A stretch of 64,000 nt of DNA from Micropterus salmoides (GCF_014851395.1 NW_024042261.1:40571499-40635498); one strand, 5' to 3'; shown: positions 36,281 to 49,195, counted from the stretch's first letter. The notes: generated by a model not told the origin, from the letters alone. Numbers and translations are program-made.

Positions 36281-36786
36281 GAAGACACAAAATACACACA
36301 TTTATGCACAGTGGAAATACACCTTTCATGTACTTACACACATGAAATACACTTAAATATACGCATGCAAACACACACGGTAAAGTTTAACACATGCTTT
36401 CTTTCCAAGAGTTAGACGAGAAGATGATCAGTATAAATCTCATGTCCCAAAACTATATTTTTCACACGCACAAGTAAAGCCGCTGTATCTGCAGAGCCAC
36501 ATGTTGACTTCCCTGTGTGATCGTATGATAGACACAATGCAGCAGTTCTTCCTAAGTCCCTTTAAAGAAGCTGTAGTGTAGTTAAATGTTTCTTAGTAAG
36601 TGTCACATGTAAATAACTGGAAGAGAGAGAGACGGAGAGAAGCAGCCCTTTCATTTGCTGCCTGCTAATTTCATTAAAACATCAAGTTCATGAACTGCCA
36701 GACAACAAAACTAAGTAACAATAACAGGGACTCAGGCGGCCGTGCAGCTACAGTTGGAAGCTGACTGTTCGTGAACTAGTATGAAA

Positions 36787-36792
36787 AATAAA
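36787..36792 (+). terminator. Candidate poly(A) signal for the long form
   Basis: AATAAA 507 bases after the stop codon of the long form. It is the first canonical hexamer downstream that I noted; no GT-rich element was tested. Confidence 0.35.
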
Positions 36793-37201
36793 TATCTGAT
36801 GAACTACGGCATGACGCAGCCTGTTAGGCACTGACGAGAGGACTTCACTCCTCGTTCGTACCATTTCACACGTTCCCACCGCCGGACACCGAGCGTCGGT
36901 AGGTGAAAACCAGAAGGTGCTCTCTTCCCTCCTCCATAATTTATCAGTCCCAGCCTCCTCTCCATTCAAGTGCAGTGTGATGCTCGGTGTCCGGCAAACC
37001 CCCTCGCTGCCGTGAGATTTACTGGAAGCCTCTTTAAAGCTCAAACTCTTTCGCTAAAACGGAACTCTGTTTAACAGCTAGTGTTTGGCTCACTGAGGCC
37101 TGAGGTGAACACCTGTTTTGGGGGAGTGGCTTTAGAGGGAGGCCTGAAGGGGGGGGTTTATGCAGTTTTAAGTTGTTAGTTTCTACAGCGTTGCCTACCT
37201 C

Positions 37202-37880
37202 TACGGAAGCCCTAAGCGGCCATCTATTCAAATATTTTTTTACTCTGTTTTCCCGTGATAACGGGATAATTTTGTCGTGATCTCGAGATAACAAACCATA
37301 GCTGAATACAGGAGTCGGCAGGTGCGTTTCTTTACAATCATTTCAGATCAAAATTATCTGTGTCACTGCTTAGCTTAGTTAGCACTTAGCACAGGGCTCA
37401 AGTCTTCAAGTTGTTATGAAGAGATTCAGGGGAATCCAATCACACATTTCCCGACGGCTATTTCAAAGGTTCGAAAATAATGTGCAACATTAAACGGATT
37501 CCCCTGAATGAGAAGCACAGGAGTTTCCTCTGCCTGTGAATGATATGGAAATGCAAAGTCCATAGGTTGATGGATGCGGACCAATCACCGGGATGCACAG
37601 AGAGAGGAAGTCCAAAGAACTTTGTGGAAGAGGATCATGGAAAAGATTTTAAAAAACCATGAGGATCAAATTCACAATCCTGCAACTATGAGTCTAACGT
37701 TCTACCAACTAAGCTAACCAGGGACACTGAAAATCACTCTGAAATTAGCGTTGAGAAACGTTACTGCCCACCCCTGTGTTAAACTACTGTTTTGTTCGAG
37801 ATCACGAGATAATCATGCCATTATCATGGGAAACCAGAGTAAAAAAATATTTGAACGGATGGCCGCTTAGGGCTTCCGTA
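37202..37880. mobile_element. Long inverted-repeat (foldback) element
   Basis: The left arm (37202-37296) contains ACGGAAGCCCTAAGCGGCCA, then AAATATTTTTTTACTCTG, then GTCGTGATCTCGA. The right arm (about 37790-37880) is its reverse complement with about 85% identity by eye. Arms may extend outward to about 37178 and 37923 (shared AGTTTCTAC). The roughly 490-base centre includes a tRNA-like segment. No transposase frame; target duplication not resolved. Confidence 0.7.
37660..37728 (-). pseudogene. tRNA-like relic inside the foldback element
   Basis: On the - strand GGTTAGCTTAGTTGGTAGAA matches a tRNA D-arm/A box. It is followed by a CTCATAG anticodon-loop-like stretch and a degraded B box (GTGAATTTGATCC), then T6. 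D, anticodon and acceptor stems do not pair properly, so it is a tRNA-derived repeat head or a dead tRNA, not a working gene. Confidence 0.4.
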
Positions 37881-38136
37881 TACCTCAGCTTCAAGCACCA
37901 TGTTAGATATACAGTAGAAACTGCTTATGTTGATCACAGAGCTTGGGACAAAATCATTCCTTTACAAATACTGTTTAAATAATCCGCTTACAGTGTTCAG
38001 TTTGGGCCTTTTTTCATACATGACAACATGTAGGAAGTGGCTCAGTAGCCTTTTTGCACTACTGACGTTACTGTATTTCGAAACAGCACACTACTGTTTT
38101 ATAATTTGAACCACAGTAAGCTATATTTATATAGCT

Positions 38137-38137
<1 letters not shown>

Positions 38138-38171
<34 letters not shown>
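38138..38171. repeat. (AT)n microsatellite next to a short palindrome
   Basis: About sixteen AT units. Immediately before it AGTAAGCTATA and TATAGCTTACT form an 11-bp inverted repeat with a TTTA loop. Confidence 0.85.
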
Positions 38172-38175
<4 letters not shown>

Positions 38176-38484
38176 TTAATGTGTATATTAATTTTAAGTG
38201 TTTGAAACAGCTGTTCTGTATTTTCATCAGTAAATAGCAAAGCACACATAATAATTATCCGCTTATAATGATTCATTTGACCTGGACTGTAGTAAGAGGT
38301 TTCCACTTTCAAAAACTATCCAATCATGATTAGAACTTGGAAGACGAGATTATTTAAAAGTCTAGTAACCTAGTAGTAATAGTAACTCTCATATGCTGAT
38401 TAAATCGCAGAAGTACGGCCTCTCCACTCGCCACTTGGCGAGTAAAAAGTAAACACCCGTGTGTACTGCGGCTTTCAGATTTAA

Positions 38485-38985
38485 AGGTTCAGTGTGGAAG
38501 TTTTAGTTGCATCTAGTTGTGAGTGTTGAGAATTGCCTCTCTTTTTAAGTGCACAGGAGAAGCTACGGTGGCCGACAGTGCGTTTGACTTCATGCCTGGT
38601 CTCGCTGCATTTTTCTTTGCAAATGCCACGAGATCAGTCATTGATCTCGGCTCACAGTAAGCTACCTCAGGTAGAATGTGTCCGACTTGATGGCGCCATT
38701 TTTATTCCCCACCCTGCAAACGCCTGCAGCTCCCGTTAGACTATGAAGTTGGTGAAAGTCAGTCGAAATCAGTACTTCTTTCTTTTTCTTCTTCCTAACG
38801 TAAAGCACGCTCTTTTGCGCCGTTTGTCCAACATGGTGACGTCCCTGTAAGAGGACCTGCGGTGTATGTAGATAGAAACATAATGATTCATTATGTAAGG
38901 TCTTTATACACCACTGAACACATAGATATGGATGTTATGTTGCATTTCTGTCAATATATCCTCCTAAAAATGACAAACTGGACCT
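38485..38985. mobile_element. piggyBac-like MITE, full copy
   Basis: Left flank TTAA (38481-38484) then AGGTTCAGTGTGG; right end AACTGGACCT followed by TTAG, a one-base decay of TTAA. The right part contains AGATAGAAACATAATG, ACACCACTGAACAC, CATTTCTGTCA and ATCCTCCTAAA, all shared with 59478-59613. No transposase frame. Confidence 0.7.
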
Positions 38986-38989
38986 TTAG

Positions 38990-40623
38990 GTTCTACTTTT
39001 TTCAACTTTGTGCCCATAGCATAGAAAAAGAACACTTCACTTACAACTGAAACAGCTGTGAAACTGGCACGTTGACATGAATAGTTACGGTAATAGGCAT
39101 TCAAAATGAAACTGACCTGCATTTTGGCCGCCCTTAGAGCCCAATAAACACTAGCTACGCCTGTAAAATAAAATAAAATAAAATAAAATAGACTTATAAC
39201 ATAAAAAAGTTTTCATCCGTTGGCTGAAAACACGGCTGCAACAGCTTCTCTGTAGACTCATGGTGCAAGGCTTCAAGGAGAACATTATCTGATATTGTCA
39301 TCTCAAACTTTTACTTTCTTTTTATGTATGCAGCCCTACTATTACTCCTACAGTAAGTCAGGCCTATGCACCATTCGTTTCATGGAAGTAATTTATTTAT
39401 ATGAATTTGCACGTTTGATTCTCCTCTGTACGCAGACAAGTCTTCCAGCCAATAAAGTCGTCACAGAAATAGTTAACTACTCTCGCTCATACAATAATAA
39501 TAAGGGATTCCATGTTTTAACTGGAAAGTCTTCTGTCTTCCTTGTCGTCTTCCATGCCGATGCTGAATGAGCCCAAGCTGCAGTGACACCAAAATGATCT
39601 CAGGAAAATTTGCACACAATTTTTACTTCAAGAGTTCAAATTAAGCATTTGATTATGTTTTGGGAAGGCAAGTACACAGTAAACTCGTGAGATCACCTAT
39701 TTTAAAAAGAAAAAAGGATGCTGCAAGACTCCTCCTTATTCTTTATTCATGCACTTTAGTTTTTTTTCCATTTCAAAACACAGTGTGAGGAACGCAGAAA
39801 GAATAGAGGACAACATTGGTAGCATGTCCCTCACATGGACTCGACAAACCATTTGTGTGACGAGAGTGCGGTTGTACTAAAACCACCGAATGCTTCAGTG
39901 CAGACCCCCCCGATCTTCATGTTTTGGGCCTCCCTCCTCAATCCTCCAGCTAGCTAGCTCTAACTAGCTGTAGCTTTGGTAGTTAGCTCTCTATTTGCTG
40001 TGGAAGAGAAAAGCTGGTTTAGCTGACATCAATAGAGTTGAGTCCATCAACGGATTAGCGGGCAAAATCAAAGTGTCACGGAGCCTCTTCAACAAGCCAG
40101 ATTAACTAGCCTTCTCTCTCTCTCTCTTTCTCTCTCTTTCTCTCCCGCTCTCTCGCTGTCAGCCGTCTCTCTGGGGGAAAGTAAACAGAAAGTATATATA
40201 GACAGGTGACATACCAGCGCATGGTCAGGTTATTTGATTTCAGGGTGGAAAAAATAAGTTTGTGAACGCCGAGCACAAAAGGACAGTCAAAACACTAAAA
40301 GAAGAAAAAAAAGGCACAAATACAGGTACAGGACAAAAAGAGGAATTCTGAAAGACAGGTTGTGCGTCTTCCTGCAGGTTATCATGTGATGATGAGCTTC
40401 CGTTATAATAATGTGACGACACTGTGTCGTATTTTTCTCTTGTGTTGTTGTTGTTTGCTTTGTGTACGTCCTTAACACAAAATTAACTAACTAACCCAAC
40501 ACTAGAGAGACCAACATCTGTCCTAAACCACTAAACACACATATAACCCTTTTATAAGACTGTTTATTATTATTATCCTTTTTTTAATACATTTTTTCAA
40601 TCTCTTCTGTTATCATTTACCAG
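38990..40623. other. Non-coding; downstream intron or intergenic
   Basis: Contains (AAAAT)n near 39168-39190 and a CTCTCT tract at 40110-40150. It ends in a strong pyrimidine tract, TTCAATCTCTTCTG...TTTACCAG, which is the acceptor used for the alternative last exon. No separate gene seen. Confidence 0.45.
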
Positions 40624-41665
40624 ACAAAAAGGCGGGAAACGTGTGAGGCCACACACAAAGAGGATTAGAACTGCCCGGGATTCGCTGAGCAAGGAGCTCT
40701 GAGCCCCGCCCCCCTTACTCCTCCTCCCCGTTCCTTCCTTCATCCCTCCTCCTTCCTCCTGAATAAACGGAGTAATCACGTGTTAACAGATCACCATGGT
40801 GAGAAAGAGTGAGAGAGAGAGAGAATGAGAAAGACGCAATTCATTTAGATGAGAAGTGAAAAATAATAATCACTCAGAAAGCAATAATTCAGTCCCTTCT
40901 TTTCCATCCATCCATCATACATGCATACAAACATGTACATTCAGTGTTTTTATTTTTCTTCTTTGCTTGTCTGTGAGATTTTATATTGTCTACGAGAGAA
41001 AAGAAAAATGCAGAAATGTAAAAAATGAAAATTGAGACATTCCACTACCCACCCCCCACATTTCGCCCCGCCGTCCTATTTTCCTCCTCATCGAGCTACT
41101 TAACTCTGCTCTGTCTCTACCGACTCCTGTTTGGTGGATTTAAAGAAAGAAAGAAAGAGAAAAAAAAAAGACTGTTAGTTTTATAATGACGGCCATTTTG
41201 TTTTGTAGTCCCCCTCAGCCCCGCCCCTCCTCCCTCCCCGTCCGTCCCAGTAGATATTTGACAGTACAGCGGGATCATGTTGCTACACTATATAAACTGC
41301 CCTGAGGACTGCCACTTCCCAACCAACACTGCAATGTCTTCAGCTCTGTGTGTTTAATGTTTTTAGACTGTTATATTGTGTACATGAATTTAAAAAAAGA
41401 AAGAAAAACACCACCATCAAATATTAAAAGTCAAAATGTTTTTCTTTTTTTCCTGTTTGGTTTGAATTCTCTTTTTTTGGTTTTATTTTCTAAAAAACAC
41501 ATCTTCTCACTGTTACCGCAGTCTGACGATATGCTGTAATAAAAAAATAATAACAATGATGATGATGATGACGATGATGTTTTGTTGGTCCAAGTTTTCA
41601 CATGTCCGCTAGCAAATTGTCAAGAAAAAAAAATAGTACAATAAAGACTAAAATCTAACAACTAA
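40624..41665 (+). other. Candidate alternative last exon of the AKAP-like gene (short form)
   Basis: Joining 35855 to 40624 gives G|AC AAA AAG GCG GGA AAC GTG TGA, so the protein would end ...AAVNSDKKAGNV (637 residues; stop 40644-40646). The acceptor is excellent. The rest of the segment looks like a vertebrate 3' UTR: GC-poor, with T/A-rich runs, a (GAT)n tract at 41557-41578 and AATAAA at 41640. The short form lacks the RII-like helix. Frame and splice motifs fit, but no transcript was seen, so this is a prediction. Confidence 0.5.
41640..41645 (+). terminator. Poly(A) signal
   Basis: AATAAA in GTACAATAAAGACTAAAATC; an earlier AATAAA overlaps 41538. Cleavage would fall about 15-25 bases downstream. 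It is the likely 3' end of the short form's transcript. Confidence 0.5.
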
Positions 41666-42089
41666 ACTGCAAGTCATTGTGGGGTTTTCTATTTTTATCT
41701 GGATGATTGAAGTGTTGTGTGCAGACGGGCGGGTGGAGGGTGGACGGGGCGGGGCCTCACGCTGGAACACCATTGGATGCTCATTAATCTGTGTATTGAT
41801 AATCTCATCCTTTTACGTAATGGGCGGAATAATACGAGATTTTCTTTGTATTAAAGTAGATCTGTATGTATCATCTGGCAGCAGGCTGCTGGTGTTTCAT
41901 GTAGACATGCGAGGACGTCCATATGCCAGCCGCAGTCCCTTCACACCACCGCTGTTTTTTATATTTTCAGATAAAACTCTACAAAGGACACTGTGACCTT
42001 TGACCCTCTGGTTACAGAATGTTTTAGTTAGTAGAGTAAAAAAATACCATTGAAATTTAACTAAATTTATAAAGAGACAGAGAACATGT

Positions 42090-42549
42090 ATATTATGAAG
42101 AACCGGGACACAAATATCGAAATATTTTTGGTAGGGACTGTTTTCATGGTGTGGTCTTTGTAGAGGTGAATCTTGATGCTACAGCAGACAATTTTAGATA
42201 CTAGTTCTCCCGTTTCAATATGACAACGTGCACAAAGCCAGCTCCAAAAAGAAATGGTTGTCCGGTTTGGTGTGGAAGAACTTGACTGGCCTGCTCAGAG
42301 CCCTGAACTCAACAATATCCAACACCTTTGGGAGGAACTAGAGTGCGTGCCAGGCCCTCTCGTCCGACATCAGTGTCTGACCTCGCAAATGCTCCTCTGG
42401 ATAAACAGGCACAAAATCTTGTAGAAAGCCTTCCCAGAAGAGCAGAATCGATTATAGCTGCAAAGGGGAACCAACTCCATATTACTGCCTATGGATGAGA
42501 AAGGGATGTCATCAATATAATGTGTCCCAATACTTTTGTCCATATAGTG
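42090..42549 (+). mobile_element. Tc1/mariner relic, 3' part
   Basis: Read on + with frameshifts it retains the end of a Tc1-type transposase: GTGCACAAAGCCAGCTCC (the region after the second catalytic Asp) and GAAGAACTTGACTGGCCTGC (E-L-D-W-P just before the catalytic Glu), then SLPRR-like and AKGNQLHIT-like remains. It ends with GTCCCAATACTTTTGTCCAT, a typical Tc1 terminal repeat, and ATAGTGTA. The left half is lost. Not functional. Confidence 0.7.
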
Positions 42550-44145
42550 TAGCTGCGGTCACAGTCAAAGGAAAACCAAGAGCGTGTGGACCATCTTGTC
42601 TCAGGCAAGTCCACTTTGCTCCAATGAAGGCAAATCATAAACGTGACAGCATATAGTAATATTTTAGACCATTACTTCCCAACCTGGGGCGTCCCCAAAA
42701 GGGTCAGCAGAAAAATCTGAGGGGTCGCTGGATGATGAAAAGTTAGGAAATGAGACACTCACTCAGTGGTGAAACTGGGGATCTTTGTGTTTCAAATGAA
42801 GCTCCCAAAGTCCTCAACAAGTGAAGTTCAACACAGCACAGAGGTGGCAAAATGAGCCCAACAGAAAAGTTATTTCCTTAGATGGTGGGGGGAAAAAACC
42901 TGAATACAAAGGAGGTTTCCAGAAAATGTTTCAGCCCATGCTTTTTCTCCTTCTGTCTCCAATTTCTCTTCACACTTCACATTTCTCTCACCATTTCAAA
43001 TTAAGAGAACAGTTTTTCCCCTCACCATCCTCAGCTTCTAATTTTTTTTAATACCTTTTTGGGGATGCTCGATGTCGTCATGGTTGCTGCGTGGGCTTCT
43101 TCTGTCTTCTGGAAGGTGCTGAAGAGCCAGAATCACGTGTAGCCGAGTCCGTCCAGCGCTTTAATGAACTGCTTCATTTCACTGTATCTTCAGCAGCATC
43201 TTTCCACTGTTTCCTGTGTTGTAGCAGGTACATTTTAACATTAGTAGCACCTTCAAAGCACACACAAAAATCACCAGTTTCTGCACGTGCTGGCAGGTTT
43301 AAAGTGATACAAGAAATATGAAAGGTACATTTCTCAAGGAAGGTTCAAATCAAGGGCAACTGGACTGGTTGAAGATATCCGAAGACGTTTGGAGGCTTCT
43401 TCAGTTCTGATTTTAACCTTTCTTGGATGACTGAGAACCTTCCCAGACTTCTCCTTGGTTACTATTTTCCTGCTGAGGATGTCTGGTATTTTCAGCTGTT
43501 TCAGCATTTTCTTGAACAAGTATCTGCTGCTCAGATATGAGAGCTAAGGCATCATTATTGAGATCATGTCGAGTGCTCGGCGGGGAAGCGTCTCGTCAAA
43601 GTGTCCTTGAGCCAAACAGTGAACCTGCTCGCTCAGTGAAAGCAGATCTGAACGTGCGCTGCTGCTGCTGCTGCTGCTGCTGACACACCTTTAAAATGAA
43701 CAAAGGAAACTGCAGGACACGTCAGGAGGACTGAGGGAGATCGTGGAGAGGTCAAATTTCAGGATATTTATTTATATATTTATTTACTTACATACAATCT
43801 GTGGCGGGACGAGACAGACCTGTCAAAACAAACAGTCACTCAGGGGAAATCTGTATTTGCTGTATATCTGAAGTCATCAGGTCTACAGCAGAACTTAGGA
43901 ACGGATTACTGCAGGATTGGGAATTTAATTTGACGTTTATGCAAATTCTAACTTCTCTCAAAACATTATGCAAGTGCGCAGAAAGGATGCAGACAGACCT
44001 GACACTGATCTTTATATGGCAATTATCTCTTGTATGTCCGTGTATTTCTACAGTTTAGTTATGATTACGTAAAAATGTTTTGTAGGTTTGAGTCGCTGAC
44101 AACCAAAGGCAGAGCCAGGAGGATGTAAAATTAGAGCATAATTAA
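42550..44145. other. Non-coding with old repeats
   Basis: No gene. 43330-43450 (AAGGTTCAAATCAAGGGCAA, GACTGAGAACCTTC) resembles a common fish retroelement-derived repeat. (CTG)n at 43660-43682. Confidence 0.4.
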
Positions 44146-45151
44146 CCCTCTATGGTACCCATTTTTGGCCTGTTACACCTCCACCCAACATCCCAAAATA
44201 TGATGCATTACTTTAAAAGAGTTGCAGGGCTTTAAGGAAACCAATAGCATTGTTAAAGTTTGTCACATTAGGAATCCTTTTACTGCTGCCTTTGACACAT
44301 AGTTCAGCTCCATTTTCCCTCAAAATTTCATTATTTAATTTTAAAATGGAGTTGACGATGGATGGATGAATTATAAAATGGAAAATGTTGCCTTGAAGCA
44401 AAATCATACCATTATGGCATTTTCTGGTGTTGTGCATTAGGTTTATATACTGTTCATGTTCTCTCATTTTACATTTGATAATGTTAGTTGTAATAACACT
44501 GTACTAAAAATGTTATTACGCTGAGTAATTTAATCTTACGCTTTGTTGTTCCACCTGCAGAGCACATACTTATATTTTAAACACATTGTTCTTCCAATAA
44601 GAGGATGAACAAAAAAGTTTTCTATGGTTTATCAAAAAAAGGGCACTTCCAGATGATGGTAGTGAGGATGAAAAAGGATTTAGTAGTGAGGAAACAGTGA
44701 GTTGCTGGAAACAACTTCTTTTCACTTATTGATAATGTGATGCATTTTGTCGACTTCCATCAGTACTGAGCCACAGACGGCTGCGAGGTAACACATATTT
44801 TAACGTAAACTTTCTTGAAATTTGCATACTCTCTTTAACGCATCCATTCCTATAGGCGGTTCCACAATGGTACAATGAGGCCTGAGGGTAACGTTTAGAC
44901 AAACAAACCTATGTAGAGAGTTTATTTTTTAAACTGGTAAAATATTTGTATTTTAATCAATTTTATTCAAACTTTAAATAATAATTCTCTTTACCGTTAT
45001 GGTACAGTGTTGCTTTAAGGCAAATTTTATCCTCAAATATATATTTTTAGACCTTTCTAAAAAATTATGTTTACTTGGTCCATTTAATGACAAAAAACCC
45101 ACAATAATATTTTCTTTTACCCACTGGCAAAATAATGTGTACCATAGAGGG
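44146..45151. mobile_element. piggyBac-type element, internally decayed
   Basis: TTAA|CCCTCTATGGTAC at the left (TTAA 44142-44145) and GTACCATAGAGGG|TTAA at the right (TTAA 45152-45155): an exact 13-bp inverted repeat beginning CCC with TTAA duplication, the classical piggyBac signature. About 1 kb long. Near 44650-44710 a + strand frame reads DDGSEDEKGFSSEETV, the sort of acidic stretch found at the N-terminus of piggyBac transposases. No catalytic domain remains. Confidence 0.75.
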
Positions 45152-45572
45152 TTAAATCATACTATACTATCTTGTCATTTTGGTCACGCCAAAAAGACAT
45201 TAAAGAGGTACAAAGACAAAGTACAATGAATGAACTGTGTCATCACGCATGTAAAGATGTGCCTTGTAAAATGTTCTAACACGTAAAACTTCACATAAAA
45301 CTAATTAAACTAATATTCTTATTAATTGGACTCTGTGCTAAATTCCACATCACTCAAAATCGAACTCTTCCATAGCTGACAGCGTCCCTCTGAGGGTCGA
45401 CGGACCACACGTTGAGACTCACAGCAGCAATAATAACACATGTCTAGCCGTCTGTAAAGTGTGTGGTGACGATAATTCCCTACTGTCAGTTGAAATCGGC
45501 AGCATACTGTCTTGCTGTCAGGCCAAATCTCTGGGATTATGTTATTACTGCCGTAATGCCAGAGTACAGTAG

Positions 45573-45574
<2 letters not shown>

Positions 45575-45640
<66 letters not shown>
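45575..45640 (+). repeat. (CA)n microsatellite
   Basis: Uninterrupted, about 33 units. Produces His/Thr and Cys/Val repeat frames that are not genes. Confidence 0.95.
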
Positions 45641-45643
<3 letters not shown>

Positions 45644-45941
45644 TTGTGGTTTAAAGACGTTTCAAAGGACAAAGCGTGGTAATAATCATGTCAGTTCTGA
45701 CGCTGCGTTGGAGTGTAAATGCACAGCGATGAAATCCAGACTAACACAGAGCGTCCTCAGGAACCTGGAAACAGCTTTGAATAGCAGATGGAGAAAATGT
45801 CGGGATAATCAGAATGTCTGAAGTATTACAGTCATCTTTAGATTTGTCTTTAATTGGGTTACACATAAGGTCAAAGACGTGCAACGAGGCGGAACAGATG
45901 GATAATATGTCAGGATTACTAAATATAGAGCAAACACCTAC

Positions 45942-45978
<37 letters not shown>

Positions 45979-48121
45979 CTGGGCTGACAAGCCAGGCTTC
46001 TGTTGTCATGCTTAGATTAAACTACATTAGTAGATTTACATATGGGAGGAGTTTAGCAAAGTCCTGACAGCAGCTGAGACTGACATTTAGGCTACAGCTG
46101 CTATCATTAGATCAAATTACAGCCTGCAGATGGAGGATACGGGGTCAAGTTTAAAGACATTTTAAGCACAGAGATGATGTTAGGATTGAGATAGAGCAGA
46201 AAAGAATTAACACTAGCTGGTGTTGTATTTGCATTAATACATGCAGTGAAGTAGGCAGTTAAATACATCTAAAGCCCCTGCTAATGTTCTCTAGAGGCTG
46301 CTACATTCATTACACTGTGCAATGTCAAGTGGATAAAAAGCACAACATGCTGTTATGTGAAACTTGTTGTTTGACTGCTGGGGTCAAGTCGCAGTTGTTG
46401 TGCAAAGCCAGATTTTCAATAAACACACATCATAACAAAGCTTACAGACCCCAAATAAATATATATATACACACACACACCGAGCTTCTGCTGGGACTCT
46501 CGCTCACATTTATTCATTTGGCCCTTTCATCCGCAGCAGCGTACAAACGAGGTCGAATCCAAACCACAGTAGAAACCACGAGGAGAAGCCTTGAAGTGCA
46601 ACACCTCTCAGCTTCAAATCCCAAAAGTTCCACAAGGTTTCAGACACTCTGGGAGGTGAGGAAAAAAAGCCTTAAACATGGCAGGAAACTCCAGAGGAAG
46701 AGAGCAGGAAGTTAGAAAATGTATATTGTGATTGTTTATATTCTGATGCAGTCTGTAGCGTCCTGCGCCTGCTTTTCATTCCACGCACCACTGTGTGCAA
46801 CTATTTACCCTTACAGCATCTGTGGTTTGAAACTCTGTAGACAGAAGAAGTACTCAAGGTGCAGTTGGATGTGCAAGGAGAGAATAAGGTTTTAAAATGG
46901 CTTCTGCAGAGCAACAAAACTGGGAATTAGGACGTTCGAGTGTGCTACAAAAACAAACACCAGTGCTGTATGACACGTTAAAACACCAGCACCTTCTTTT
47001 TTTGGATTTGTCCCTTTCTCTGCAATATATTGACGTTCTGTGATAAGGAATGCTGCACAACTGTAGAGGACTGAGCATTGTTCAGTCTTGTTGTCGTGCA
47101 TTGCAGATATTCTGTTCTGTAAATCATTCATCTAAAGCGATTGCATACAGGTATCAGGAGTAAGGTCACAGGCGCTCGAAAGCAAGCGAGGGACCAACAC
47201 CTGTCGAGGAGAAATTTGGATCTTGTCGCGCTGAATCTGAGCAGTGCAGGATGTGACCCGCACGGAAATCAGTTTGCTGGTTTGTAGCAAGGGGGTAAGC
47301 TACAGACAGTGAAGCCGACCAAAGCCTGCATGGAGACATCCCGTCGCACGAGAGAGATGTAACCGTATTGCTTAGATTATAAACTCTCTGTGAATCTAAA
47401 TAAACTATTCGGCCGTCAGTGACGCTGTGTTGGTGTTTGGCAGATGAGCCTCGTAGGTGGGCTGATTAATCAGTGACAATCCGAGTCCCACAAACACTCT
47501 GAGCCGAGACACTTTTGTTTGTGCAGCCATGCAGCCACCGGAACTATGCGTTCTGCCGCTGCCGTGGACGTTTGGTCGCCTCCATCTTGGCCAATTAAGA
47601 AAACTACAGCCAATGACAGCCAAATGGGAGGTTCCATGCAAATTTAACGTTCATCAAAGTTCATGGGAAGAGAAGATATGCATTTGCTTTTTTAATGTTT
47701 AATTTGCCCTTTCGCTCGCATAGAAGGGACCTGCACGTCAAGCAAATGGATTGGTTGATTCAGCTCCCGTTGGCAGGCATCTGTACGCATTAACACATAG
47801 TGGAATATAAAAGGAAGAGCTATGTGAAGTATCTGAGGGACCTCCGTGCACGTTCACCTACACGCGGCTCAGAGAAGTGCTGCTTGACCGGCGCTCGGTG
47901 ATGCCACCGATGAGTTGGACTCAGCAGGATGGTGCATGTCAAGCTGCCAGCAGTGTGTCGGCTTCCAGGGAGAAACAGGTGTGTGTCGCAGCACAAGTCA
48001 GCGCGTGTTGCCCTTTAGAGGCATAAATGATGTCCTTCGGAGATAATGTCCTTTTGACTAAGAGCCAGCTGTATGATATAACATCGCACACCGTCAGAAT
48101 TCAGGTGGTCATCACGGCCGC

Positions 48122-48147
48122 TCCAGCTCCAGCTCCAGCTCCAGCTG
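48122..48147 (+). repeat. (CCAGCT)n hexamer repeat
   Basis: Four units of CCAGCT within CTCCAGCTCCAGCTCCAG. Confidence 0.85.
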
Positions 48148-49192
48148 CGGTTTAAAGGCTCCTGAACTGATGTCACAAGGAAAAAACTACAACATCAGAC
48201 CAGAAAAAATAAAGCTAATAATTTTATTTTCAAGTTTTTATTATTAACTTTTTGATTTATTTACAAAGCAAACAGCACAGTACAACACACAGAAGCTGCT
48301 ACGTGACACCAAACGCAGAGACACAAACCTGGAACACATTTAACTATGAAGACATTAAACTCAAGAGTTTCTCCCCAAAATGAGACACAGATATAAAATT
48401 CGTACTTAGTCTTTCCACATTTCAGAGCAACAATTCAGAAGGAACAGATGTTCAATTCTTAAAAAAAACTGTCGGTACTTTTCCCTTTCATCTACACGTA
48501 ACGGCCCTATAAACTAACTCAGCTGTGTGCTTTCACTGTGGCAGATATTTTGGTGTAACGAGCTTTGATTGTGGGTAATAAATTCAATCTCAAAGGCTGA
48601 CACATTACTTTGATTTTATACACAGGCTGTAATTACAAAGAGAGAAACACATTTTTGAGTTGTCTTGGCTCTGTACTCCTGGACTACGGGAGCTAGCTGT
48701 CAAACATGTCCTGTGTAAACTGAATTTGTTTTTCTGCTGTAGGTCTACTTTACGAGTGCAGCTGCGTTATGTAAGACAATACAAATATTGGATCAGAATC
48801 TGCAGACAATACATATTAAAGACTTTAATATAGTGGACTTATTATATATATTATTTACTTATTATATATTATAAGTTTATCATGTCATCCATAATTTTAG
48901 TCTCAAACCTTGCTGAAACAGACAACAACCAAAAAACAAACAAACAACCAAAATAAAACCCAAAACGTTTAATCTGATGTTCCTGATAAGAGCGAACAGA
49001 CTGCGAGCGGCTGCAGGCCAACGGGAGCAGGCAGCAGAGAGGGAGAGTGGACTTTTCCCTGCGGCTGAACTGGATGATGTATGGAGCGTTTAGTCCATTC
49101 AGACAAGTCCCTGTCAACCCAACACACACACACACGAGTGTGTAGTGCTCTCTATGACAGCAGCCATTATCGCTCTGAATGACCTGTACTGG

Positions 49193-49195
<3 letters not shown>

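Noticed and set aside
35248..36374. Antisense and alternative frames of 100-160 codons over the second exon
   Set aside because: Shadow frames; the + frame keeps phase through the intron and ends in a recognisable helix.
37660..37728. Functional tRNA gene on the - strand
   Set aside because: D, anticodon and acceptor stems do not pair and the B box is degraded.
45322..45672. Poly-Cys/Val frame
   Set aside because: Created by the (CA)n microsatellite.
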